Source: Candidatus Aenigmatarchaeota archaeon (GTDB lineage Archaea; Aenigmatarchaeota; Aenigmatarchaeia; PWEA01). From it: 51,863 nt of DNA. This document shows positions 38,255-46,881 of this stretch, one piece after another (the stretch's first letter is position 1; every line of letters begins with the position of its first letter). A program made the translations under genes and the position numbers. The notes under the pieces were generated by a model that worked only from the letters and a program-made list of their open reading frames with translations, did not search any database and was not told the DNA's origin. The stretch covers positions 1 through 51,863 of the forward strand of contig PWHK01000012.1 in NCBI GenBank assembly GCA_003554845.1, in the 5' to 3' direction.

Positions 38255-40930
38255 TTAGTTTCTGGTTCCATATTTCCCAACCAAAAGACTGCTGTAGAAC
38301 ATCTCAATCACCACAAAAAAGGCCAGAGAAAGCCCTATTATTCCCCAGTGCTTAAGAGACAAAGGCACCACACCAAATACCTCCCCAACAGATGTATAGA
38401 TGATCACAAGATGCGAAAATACAGCAAAGAGTATTGCAGCTATCAAATATCCATTGTCAAAGATACCGAGTCCGTAGTCCTTTCTTATTATAGGGAACAT
38501 GAATATTTCAAAAAAGGCAAGGGACATGAAAAGCATGGTTTGGGCAAGTACAAAGTTTTCTATAAAAATGAAAAATATAGGGAGCATTGTAAGTGCAGCC
38601 AGGGGTCCTGTAACCGCAACCATGGCCAAAATTCTTCTGTCTATTATGGGTTCATCGATATCCCTTGCATCCCTCTTCATTATTCCTTTCACCTTCGGGT
38701 CCTCGGACAATGCTATGGCAGGTGGTCCATCGCTTGCAAAATTGACCCAGAGAATCATTGAAGCTGTCAAAACAACTGCATTTGTTCCTGTAAAATGATC
38801 AGCAAAAAACAATCCTCCTATCAATGTACCAAGAAATACAAACATGACCTCTGCCGAATTTGTAGAAAGCAGTTGGTTCGTCACCTTTCTTATATTATCA
38901 AATATAGCCCTTCCTTCGGCTACGGCATCTCTTATGGTTACAAAGTTGTCGTCCAGAAGAACCATATCACTGCTGTTCTTTGCAACATCAGTACCTCTCT
39001 GTCCCATTGATATACCGACATCAGAATCCTTTAGTGCCGGTGCATCGTTAACACCGTCGCCTGTCATAGCCACACTGTAACCCTTGTTCTGAAGAGCCTC
39101 TAGTATTCTTACCTTGTGTTCAGGTGAAACCCTTGCAAATATCTCTACATCCTCGACCTTCTTTTCCAGATCTATCTGATCCATGTTTTCGAGTTCCCTG
39201 CCTTCAACAACTTCTTCTGAGGCAAATCCGAGCTCCTGGCCTATGGCCCTGGCAGTTTCCATGTTATCACCTGTTGCCATAACCACACCTATACCTGCAG
39301 TTCTACAGTCCTTTATGGCACCATTGACCTCGGTTCGGGGTGGATCCATCATACCTTGCAATCCCAGAAAAACCATTCCATTTTCAATATCATCATCTTC
39401 CGCGTCCGGATCGGAAACGTCTTTACGGGCAAAGGCCAGAACCCTGAAGGCACTCCTGGCAAGTCTATGGGTCTCTTCTATTATCTCTTCTCTTCGCTGT
39501 TCCGTTAACTCCTTTACCTCTCCGTTGAGAAGAACACGGTCACACCGGGGAACCACTATCTCAGGGGCTCCTTTCATATAGGCCTTCGAATCGGACATCA
39601 CCGTGGTCATTCTCTTTCTAGTCGATGTGAAGGGAATTGTTTTAATGCGCTCCTTATCCTGTTCTATGTCTGCCTTCATACCGGATACGAGAAGAGCAAT
39701 CTCCGTCGGTTGCCCTCTGAAATCTCCATCAGAACTATCTTCTATTGGCTCGGAGTTGTTACAGTACACACCACACTCGAGAAGAGGCTCGAGGTATTTT
39801 TTATCTGTCATGTGACCGTCTTTCAGAAACTTACCCACTGTGTCTGTTCCTTTACCTGTGACCTCGAACTCCTCACCCTGAAAATACAGCCTTTCAACGG
39901 TCATCGTACCCTCTGTAAGGGTACCCGTCTTGTCTGTAACTATATAGTTGACCGATCCAAGTGTCTCAACAACAGGGAGACGACGAACCAGGGCATTCTT
40001 TTTGAGAAGCTTTCTTGAACCAAGTGCCAGTGTAAAGGTTACAATCGCAGGCAGAGATTCGGGTATAGCAGCCACAAAGAGACCAGTAGCCAACAACAGT
40101 ACTGATAGCCACCCTGCTCCTGTCAAACTGAACTGTACAATACTTACAAAAACAACTATACCTACAACAAGATAACCTATCTTCTTTCCCATCTCATCTA
40201 CTTCCCTTTGGAATGGAGTTTCATCCTCTTCGATTCCCTGAAGTTCTTCTGCTATACTTCCAACCTCTGTGTTCATTCCTGTATCCGTGGCAACAGCAAC
40301 ACCTCTACCCTTTACAATATGTGTATTCATGAAAACCATGTTCTTTTTGTCGGCAACTGTTACATCTTCTTCCACAGGTTCTGTACTCTTTGATATATTG
40401 TTGCTTTCTCCCGTAAGCATTGACTCATCTGTATCGAGGGAGTCTGATTCTATGAGACGGGCATCTGCAGGGACAATATCACCCTGTTCAAGGTAGATAA
40501 TATCACCTGGAACAATACCCCTTCTATCAATTTCCTTTTTAACTCCGTCTCTCTTTACGGTTGCCTCTGGCGTAGACATTTTCTTGAGAGATGCGATCGA
40601 CTTTTCTGCACGGTAGTCCTGAACAAAGCCAAAAAGACCATTTGCAACAAGTATAAGCAGTATAAGACCTGATTCCATGTATTCTGGTTGATGACCAGGG
40701 AGAATACCCACGGCCAGAGAAAGTATAAGAGCAAACATCAAAAGAAATATCAGGTTGTCGTTGAACTGACTAATCAGTATATGGAAAGAAGATACAGAAT
40801 CCTCCTCCTGTATTACATTCCTACCGTATTTTTCCTGTCTTCTTGTAGCCTCATCGCTACTGAGACCGTTTCTGTTTGCTTCTAGCTTTGTCAGAACATC
40901 TACCTCTGACTCGCTATGCCAGGACATCAA
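38255..40930 (-). CDS. P-type cation (Ca2+-type) ATPase
   Basis: DKTGTLTEG phosphorylation motif, TGES, MTGDGVNDAPALKDSDVGISMG, PESLPAIVT. Confidence 0.97.
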   Translation of the reverse strand: MMSWHSESEVDVLTKLEANRNGLSSDEATRRQEKYGRNVIQEEDSVSSFHILISQFNDNLIFLLMFALILSLAVGILPGHQPEYMESGLILLILVANGLFGFVQDYRAEKSIASLKKMSTPEATVKRDGVKKEIDRRGIVPGDIIYLEQGDIVPADARLIESDSLDTDESMLTGESNNISKSTEPVEEDVTVADKKNMVFMNTHIVKGRGVAVATDTGMNTEVGSIAEELQGIEEDETPFQREVDEMGKKIGYLVVGIVVFVSIVQFSLTGAGWLSVLLLATGLFVAAIPESLPAIVTFTLALGSRKLLKKNALVRRLPVVETLGSVNYIVTDKTGTLTEGTMTVERLYFQGEEFEVTGKGTDTVGKFLKDGHMTDKKYLEPLLECGVYCNNSEPIEDSSDGDFRGQPTEIALLVSGMKADIEQDKERIKTIPFTSTRKRMTTVMSDSKAYMKGAPEIVVPRCDRVLLNGEVKELTEQRREEIIEETHRLARSAFRVLAFARKDVSDPDAEDDDIENGMVFLGLQGMMDPPRTEVNGAIKDCRTAGIGVVMATGDNMETARAIGQELGFASEEVVEGRELENMDQIDLEKKVEDVEIFARVSPEHKVRILEALQNKGYSVAMTGDGVNDAPALKDSDVGISMGQRGTDVAKNSSDMVLLDDNFVTIRDAVAEGRAIFDNIRKVTNQLLSTNSAEVMFVFLGTLIGGLFFADHFTGTNAVVLTASMILWVNFASDGPPAIALSEDPKVKGIMKRDARDIDEPIIDRRILAMVAVTGPLAALTMLPIFFIFIENFVLAQTMLFMSLAFFEIFMFPIIRKDYGLGIFDNGYLIAAILFAVFSHLVIIYTSVGEVFGVVPLSLKHWGIIGLSLAFFVVIEMFYSSLLVGKYGTRN

Positions 40931-41037
40931 AATTAGTTTATCTTTCTTTGTTTAAAATAATCCCACCGAACTTCCAAAACCAGTGATAATCTTCTTTCCG
41001 TTAAAGTTTTGAGGATAGAAAAGAAAAGTATTGTACC

Positions 41038-41181
41038 ATGTCAAAAAGATTTTTTGAATGTGAAGTCTGTGGAGACGTACACTACGGAGAGATGGGTCCT
41101 GGGATATGTCCTACATGTGGTTCCGAGGAAGCATATGAAGAGATCGAAGAAATAGAAGCCAGAGAGGCGATGGGCCTTTGA
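41038..41181 (+). CDS. Rubredoxin-like / zinc-ribbon small protein
   Basis: 47 aa MSKRFFECEVCGDVHYGEMGPGICPTCGSEEAYEEIEEIEAREAMGL; two CxxC knuckles. Confidence 0.85.
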   Translation: MSKRFFECEVCGDVHYGEMGPGICPTCGSEEAYEEIEEIEAREAMGL

Positions 41182-41894
41182 AGATAGAGGCAGAAATACA
41201 GTCAACACGGAAAGAAACACATGATGTAAAGACTCTTGAACTTGTACCAGAAAGAAAAATAGACTTTGTGCCGGGACAGTACTGTCTTGTATCCATGGAT
41301 GTAGACGATGGATCGAAAGGGAGAAAACCATTTACCTTTGCCAGCCCACCTACGAGAGACCACGTCGAACTTACAATAAAAAGAATGGGTGATTTTACAG
41401 AGGCTCTACATAATCTCAAAAAAGGCGACAGGCTAATTCTGGATGGGCCAAGGGGAAATTCACTCAACTTCGATGAAAGCGTCGATAAGGATGTCGTTTT
41501 TCTTGCAGGAGGTTCTGGCATAACACCCTTTATTTCTGCAATAAGGTACGCCATAGACAAAGACCTTTCGAATACAATGACGTTGATTTTCAGTAACAGG
41601 ACTAAAAAAGATATAATATACAGGGAAGAACTGAAGGGGATAGACAGAAAAGAAAACATGGATGTAATCAACACACTTACCGATTCCTGGCCCGAAGACT
41701 GGGATGAAGAAACAGGTCTTATAGACGGAGATATGTTAAAAAAGTATGTAGAACATCTCGGAAAAAAACTGTGGTATATATGTGGTCCTCCGCCTATGAT
41801 AGATTCATTGGAGAAGATACTAATGGAGGAAAAAATCCCAGAGGAAAACATAAGGTATGAAAAATGGATGATTCCTGGCAAGGGAACTGAATAG
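41178..41894 (+). CDS. FAD/NAD(P)-binding ferredoxin-reductase-like oxidoreductase
   Basis: LVPERKIDFVPGQYCLVSMDVDD, KPFTFASPPTR, LILDGPRGN, VFLAGGSGITPFISAIRY, LWYICGPPPMIDSLEKIL; TTG start overlaps the previous stop (TTGA). Confidence 0.92.
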   Translation: MKIEAEIQSTRKETHDVKTLELVPERKIDFVPGQYCLVSMDVDDGSKGRKPFTFASPPTRDHVELTIKRMGDFTEALHNLKKGDRLILDGPRGNSLNFDESVDKDVVFLAGGSGITPFISAIRYAIDKDLSNTMTLIFSNRTKKDIIYREELKGIDRKENMDVINTLTDSWPEDWDEETGLIDGDMLKKYVEHLGKKLWYICGPPPMIDSLEKILMEEKIPEENIRYEKWMIPGKGTE

Positions 41895-41943
41895 TATCAA
41901 ATATAAAAAATTTACGCACAAATACAATACAGTGCTTTGAAGT

Positions 41944-42222
41944 GTGGTTACAATGGATATAGAAAGTTGCATAGAAGAGGAGAAAATAGGTAAAAATCTC
42001 AAGGATAAACTCAACGAAGAGGGCTTTGTTCCTCTTTTACCTATGGAAAGAAAGGGTCTGAAAGACCTCAAAGAAGAAATACCTGAAGGCTATAGAGTAG
42101 TTGACTGGGATGTCGAAGAAAATCCTGTATGCTCACAAGCAATGTACAAGGAAGAAGGCAGTAGTATATACTTTTTAGACAGATCCGGAAGTTATATCGG
42201 TAAAGCAGAAAACAACCAATGA
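41944..42222 (+). CDS. Hypothetical protein
   Basis: 92 aa ORF; ATG at 41953 also possible. Confidence 0.6.
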   Translation: MVTMDIESCIEEEKIGKNLKDKLNEEGFVPLLPMERKGLKDLKEEIPEGYRVVDWDVEENPVCSQAMYKEEGSSIYFLDRSGSYIGKAENNQ

Positions 42223-42345
42223 TTACTCTTCTTTATGTCTGTCCTCATATTCCGCAAAGATATCCCCATAGAAGTCGAGGGTCGACTGTAAGGTTCCGTT
42301 GGAATACAGTTTTCCTCTATAGGAATCGCTCTTTCCATCAGACAT
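42223..42345 (-). CDS. Small hypothetical protein
   Basis: 40 aa MSDGKSDSYRGKLYSNGTLQSTLDFYGDIFAEYEDRHKEE; abuts the convergent stop at 42222. Confidence 0.5.
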   Translation of the reverse strand: MSDGKSDSYRGKLYSNGTLQSTLDFYGDIFAEYEDRHKEE

Positions 42346-42353
42346 TTTTCCAC

Positions 42354-42998
42354 TTACTGTATCTGTGAAATTATATTTTCTATAGCTCCATCATCGTAGA
42401 TGTTTTCCTTGGAAGCAGGTGTCCCGTGTCCTGGAAGCAGTACCGAAATATCACCAAACTCCTTTATTCTTCTGAGAGACTCTTTTATCTTCTTTTCATC
42501 TCCACCTGGTATATCGGTTCTTCCAAAACCATCTGTAAATATAAGATCACCCGACAGAAGTACACCCTTTTCACTATCCCAGAGAACTATGGAACCGGGT
42601 GAATGACCTGGTGTATGCAAAACCTCAAATGTGTAGTTGGATGTTTTTATCTTATCATTTTCTTCGAGTCTTTCGTCGATATCAGGACTCACAAAGTCGC
42701 CCTCAAAGGCCTCGGAGATGCTTGTCTTTTCTGTTATCTCAGCCTCGCTGTGTGCAAGCACCTCGGCACCGAGCTTCTTTTTGAACTCGTTTGTGGCACC
42801 TGTATGGTCAAAGTGCTCATGGGTAAGAACTATCTTTTCTATACCTTTTTTGTCGACGTCAAATCTTTCCATCTGTTCAAGTGTTTGCTCAACAAAGGAA
42901 CCTGTACCTGTATCGACGAGAACCTCGTTGTCAACGCAATAGACGTTTGAGTCCATTCCGGCTCCGTTGAGCAGTAGTATATTTTCTGCTATTTTCAT
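42354..42998 (-). CDS. MBL-fold metallohydrolase (glyoxalase II-like)
   Basis: VLTHEHFDHTGATNEF, HTPGHSPGSIVLWDSEKGVLLSGDLIF, LLPGHGTPA. Confidence 0.95.
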   Translation of the reverse strand: MKIAENILLLNGAGMDSNVYCVDNEVLVDTGTGSFVEQTLEQMERFDVDKKGIEKIVLTHEHFDHTGATNEFKKKLGAEVLAHSEAEITEKTSISEAFEGDFVSPDIDERLEENDKIKTSNYTFEVLHTPGHSPGSIVLWDSEKGVLLSGDLIFTDGFGRTDIPGGDEKKIKESLRRIKEFGDISVLLPGHGTPASKENIYDDGAIENIISQIQ

Positions 42999-43100
42999 AA
43001 ATTACTATTCTTTGATAAAGATTTAAATAGGTTGAATATGTTTCATCGGGCTGGAATATCTAAAAAATTTAAACCATGGCATCTAACTATACACAGTCAT

Positions 43101-43610
43101 ATGGATTTAGAAAAACTGGATGAAGAAGTACTCATGAATATGAAGCCCGCCAGAAGGCGATTTACGAAACAGTATGTTGCTGCCTTTATTTGGGTTTTAG
43201 TGAGTGTCTTTGTTCTATACAGCGGTTGGGCAATACCACTACAGGGACAGCTGCCGCGCCCCGATCTACTTGTATCTGCCTTTTTCTTCTCTGCATCTTT
43301 CATATTTTTCATCTACGCAGAAGCAAGAAGAGCTGTAGAGCACTATATAATAACCGACAATGCAGTCTACGAGGACATAGGAATTTTCACCGACCGGCAT
43401 ACAAATCTCCCCTTCATGAAGCTACAAAGATGTGGGATTCACAGACCCTTTATGGAAAAGATCATGGGAATAGGCGATGTCAGAGTCGATGCAGGCAGAG
43501 ACTTCTTTATAATAAAAGGTGTTGCAAACGCCGATGAAGTAGAGAGACTCATAGAAAAGAGGATGAGGGAAGTAATGAGCGGTGGCAACGTGGGTGCTCT
43601 GCACCAATGA
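43101..43610 (+). CDS. bPH2/YdbS-like PH-domain membrane protein
   Basis: Two TM segments, then YIITDNAVYEDIGIFTDRHTNLPFMKLQRCGIHRPFMEKIMGIGDVRVDAG. Confidence 0.85.
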   Translation: MDLEKLDEEVLMNMKPARRRFTKQYVAAFIWVLVSVFVLYSGWAIPLQGQLPRPDLLVSAFFFSASFIFFIYAEARRAVEHYIITDNAVYEDIGIFTDRHTNLPFMKLQRCGIHRPFMEKIMGIGDVRVDAGRDFFIIKGVANADEVERLIEKRMREVMSGGNVGALHQ

Positions 43611-43611
43611 T

Positions 43612-43908
43612 CTATTCTTCCATATTCATATGATCGGAAACCAACTTCTCCTCTTCGTTTTCACTTAACCGTAGAAGTACCAAGGCAGAAACTATACAAA
43701 AAACCGCTGTTAGTGAGGCTGATATCCATATCGAAACTAATTGGAAGTCAGGTACAAATATATTCAACAGCAGCGAATAAACTGAAAGTGTCAGTGGTAT
43801 CGCAAGTGCGAAGAAACCCTTGGGTCCAATCATACAGAAGACTTTACCACGAGCAAATAAAAATCTATTCCTTGGGATACCCTCCCTTGAGTCTACCATA
43901 GACAGCAT
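43612..43908 (-). CDS. Small two-TM membrane protein
   Basis: 98 aa; overlaps the upstream gene by 44 nt on the same strand. Confidence 0.6.
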   Translation of the reverse strand: MLSMVDSREGIPRNRFLFARGKVFCMIGPKGFFALAIPLTLSVYSLLLNIFVPDFQLVSIWISASLTAVFCIVSALVLLRLSENEEEKLVSDHMNMEE

Positions 43909-44983
43909 CTTTCACGTACTCCAGAAACTCCTGTATAGGCTCCCTGTAGTTTAATCTTGAGGTCTTTGTATCTTTGGAGAACTCTCTTTTTGTTTTAGAT
44001 ACACTGCTTCCTGTCTCGAGACCTCCCTTCATCTGATCCACGTAGGAATCAAGTTCTTTCAACCAGGGATCTGTAGTTATAGGTTCCTTTTTGCTGTTCT
44101 TTTTCTTTCCGAACTCAAAGTCTGGAACTTCATCGAGATTGAAATAACTGGTATAAACTTCAAAGTGATCCTTCCATATAGACTCGTCGTATTCTACATC
44201 ATCATTACGTATAAGATCAGCGGCATACTCCGCTAGCTCCTCGCCCTTCCTGGCCCTATCAAAGAGAACCCTTCTCCTGGGGTCGTCCTCAGATCCAAGA
44301 ACTGCCTTCATGTATTTATCGGCTTCAAATGGATCGACCGACCATACACAGTTGTTTCTCTTTTTCAGAACAAGCTCCGTTTCCAGTCCTATCTCTCCAT
44401 TTTTTCTGTATATTCTATAGAGTATGTCCCTTTCATCTCTTTTTGATTCAGGATCAACTCCCTTTAACGACCAGAAAAAAACACCCTTCTCCTCTTTTCT
44501 TATCCTATCTTCGTTCCATTCCTCCAGGTCTTCGTCGTGTCTATCCGCATGCTTCATAAGTAACCCAGGAAGACCAGAGAAAACATCATAGTCGTATTTG
44601 GTATCCGGGGCAGTTATCCTTTCCTTTGATCTAAATCTGTAAAGTCTGTCCCAATCATCTCCGTAGTATTTCTCTCCCATATTTTCTATGGCATGTTTGA
44701 TTTTTTCATTCGGCTCTTTTGTTGTTACAGCGGCCTCGAGACCTCTTTCGGTTTCAACCCTTGTTCTGTAAAGTTTCTTTTTTCCCTTGCCTTCCAGATT
44801 GTGGACTATAGCCTGTCTTAGCATCCTCGAGCTTATCTTGTTGAAGCTACCGCGGAGCATTCTGAGCGGCATACCTTCAAATCCATCGTTCTCTGTAATC
44901 TCTACAACCGGTATTATATGTTCTGCAAGATTTTTGACGCTCTCCTCTTTGATAGCAGATCCATCTCTCTTCAAACAAAACAC
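43865..44983 (-). CDS. Large uncharacterised protein in a nuclease operon
   Basis: 372 aa; starts inside the 3' end of the 44971-45777 nuclease-like gene. Confidence 0.75.
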   Translation of the reverse strand: MFCLKRDGSAIKEESVKNLAEHIIPVVEITENDGFEGMPLRMLRGSFNKISSRMLRQAIVHNLEGKGKKKLYRTRVETERGLEAAVTTKEPNEKIKHAIENMGEKYYGDDWDRLYRFRSKERITAPDTKYDYDVFSGLPGLLMKHADRHDEDLEEWNEDRIRKEEKGVFFWSLKGVDPESKRDERDILYRIYRKNGEIGLETELVLKKRNNCVWSVDPFEADKYMKAVLGSEDDPRRRVLFDRARKGEELAEYAADLIRNDDVEYDESIWKDHFEVYTSYFNLDEVPDFEFGKKKNSKKEPITTDPWLKELDSYVDQMKGGLETGSSVSKTKREFSKDTKTSRLNYREPIQEFLEYVKDAVYGRLKGGYPKE

Positions 44984-45777
44984 CCCACATCCCTGAAAAG
45001 CCTTCGGCCGTAGTCAAAAAGCTCTTCGAGATATAACCTGTCATCTTCTGTAAGATCTACCTCAATCTCCTGATCTCTTTTCAAACCGAAGTTGATTATT
45101 TTACATTCGACATCCTTTTCAGGATAAAATCTATCGACAAGATAGGCATTTCCCATGGTCTGTAGAACATGGTCTCTCCTAAGTTCATCGACTACCTTTA
45201 TCTCTCTGAGAACTGTATTCGCACCCTCTAGAAAAACATCGGACTTGCCCACAAGGTTTCCATCGGAAAGTCTCTTTTCGGTTTCAATCCCTGGCACCTC
45301 AACGGAAAAATCCTCGGCAGCATCAGGGCCTTCCACTTCAAGAAGAGATTTCACATAATTCTCTTCAAGAATCTTCCCGGAGGCCCTTCTACCATGTTCT
45401 TCTAGGTAGAATCCTATCATATGTCCCCGAATATTTTTCCTATCACCAAGAATACTCCCGTGTCTGCTGGAACTATAAGAAAGTATATCTTCGGCTAAAC
45501 TGCAGCATTCATTGGTAAACTCCTCTTCGTTGGAGCTCACAAGAGCCACATAAGGAGATACCTCGTAGAGATACTTTATGAATTCATGTGCAGCACACTT
45601 CTCATACTTATTGGGAACCAGTTTATCGGCATCTGGAATCCAGTCCTCATCCTCCCTTTCCTCGTTTTTTCTTCTGGAAGCACTTCCATTTAAAACATAA
45701 AGTATATCTTCCTCGGGATACCTGCCTTCCTTGATATCTTCCAGATAACCTAGTTGGGAAGCGTAAAAAAATGACAT
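44971..45777 (-). CDS. RecB/Cas4-like PD-(D/E)XK nuclease
   Basis: LVGKSDVFLEGANTVLREIKVVDELRRDHVLQTMGNAYLVDRFYP fits GxxD...ExK...Q..Y. Confidence 0.65.
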   Translation of the reverse strand: MSFFYASQLGYLEDIKEGRYPEEDILYVLNGSASRRKNEEREDEDWIPDADKLVPNKYEKCAAHEFIKYLYEVSPYVALVSSNEEEFTNECCSLAEDILSYSSSRHGSILGDRKNIRGHMIGFYLEEHGRRASGKILEENYVKSLLEVEGPDAAEDFSVEVPGIETEKRLSDGNLVGKSDVFLEGANTVLREIKVVDELRRDHVLQTMGNAYLVDRFYPEKDVECKIINFGLKRDQEIEVDLTEDDRLYLEELFDYGRRLFRDVGCFV

Positions 45778-45789
45778 ATACCAACGCCT

Positions 45790-46083
45790 CTACTCAAGAG
45801 AGTAAATATCCCCTATATTTTTGAAAAAGAACCTTCTTGTATCGTTGTCCTTGTACTGCGATAGTTCACCATCGATCAGTACATCGACACCTTCTCTTAT
45901 ATCCTTTTCAAACAAACTGTTTAGATCTTCTACCTCAAACTCATTGAGATCTGGCAACTCAGCCGAGGTCATTTCGTCGCTGTTAAGATAGAACTTTTCC
46001 TCTTGGTCGTCGTACCTGAGTATACCTCTAAAACATCCTTCCTTTCCTAAATAGTCTGATGATATCGTCTTATATTCAACCAT
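45790..46083 (-). CDS. Small OB-fold-like protein
   Basis: 97 aa; CFRGILRYDDQEEKFYLN ... VDVLIDGELSQYKDNDTRRFFFKNIGDIYSLE, OB-like strand pattern. Confidence 0.55.
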   Translation of the reverse strand: MVEYKTISSDYLGKEGCFRGILRYDDQEEKFYLNSDEMTSAELPDLNEFEVEDLNSLFEKDIREGVDVLIDGELSQYKDNDTRRFFFKNIGDIYSLE

Positions 46084-46170
46084 AAGGTTACTTGGAATTA
46101 AAAATTTAAATATTATGAAAATACGGACCCTGAATTAACATTATAAAGGATCCATGTCGTTTAACTTAAT

Positions 46171-46608
46171 ATGGATAAAAGTATCTCCAAAAGGATGATA
46201 GATGACATGGAGGCCTTCTTCGGTATCATGGAGCAGGAAGGATTCGATTGTTGCGAGGTTCCTATAGTAGACTACTACAGAATTGGTAAGATTCTACAGG
46301 AAAAAACAGATGGTCAGATATTCGAATACATGGAAGATGTAGACATCGAAGAAATACAAAGAGTTGAAGAAAGTACATACACACTGAACGATGAATTCGA
46401 TGAGTTCTACGGCAACAAGAATCTACAGAAACCGCTCAAATATATACTGGAACACAGTAAAGGACCCCATATAACGGATGGAGGCAATCCGGAGGATGGG
46501 AACAGGAGACTGTGTATATACAAACCGAAGTCTAGGATACCAGAAGAACACAGAGAATACGCAGAGGACATAAAGAAAGCCATAGAAGAAGAGCTGTCTC
46601 TTGTATAA
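46171..46608 (+). CDS. Hypothetical protein
   Basis: 145 aa acidic ORF. Confidence 0.7.
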   Translation: MDKSISKRMIDDMEAFFGIMEQEGFDCCEVPIVDYYRIGKILQEKTDGQIFEYMEDVDIEEIQRVEESTYTLNDEFDEFYGNKNLQKPLKYILEHSKGPHITDGGNPEDGNRRLCIYKPKSRIPEEHREYAEDIKKAIEEELSLV

Positions 46609-46629
46609 ACAAGAAAACATGTGTACATG

Positions 46630-46797
46630 TCAGAGACTTCTGTATCCTATATCTGCCTCTCTGACAGAAATCTTTCTTTTTGATGTGTAAGAAGGAATAG
46701 TACTGTGGTCTCCGTTTTCTGAAACTTCCATTTCTGGTCGGTTCAATGAAACTATCTTTATTTCGTTTTCGTAATCTTCGCATGTGTTTTCATACAT
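46630..46797 (-). CDS. Small hypothetical protein
   Basis: 55 aa MYENTCEDYENEIKIVSLNRPEMEVSENGDHSTIPSYTSKRKISVREADIGYRSL. Confidence 0.5.
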   Translation of the reverse strand: MYENTCEDYENEIKIVSLNRPEMEVSENGDHSTIPSYTSKRKISVREADIGYRSL

Positions 46798-46881
46798 TTT
46801 ATCACCAAGTAGTAATTACCATTCCTACTATTTAAAGGTTTAGTTTATTTATTACTGTTGAGTAGTATATACCCAGTAGAA

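Noticed and set aside
38348-40885. Multiple + strand ORFs in the P-type ATPase region
   Set aside because: Antisense shadows of a strongly supported ATPase gene.
44971-45777. Calling the nuclease Cas4
   Set aside because: No CRISPR array or other cas genes in the window and no clear four-Cys Fe-S pattern; left as RecB/Cas4-like.
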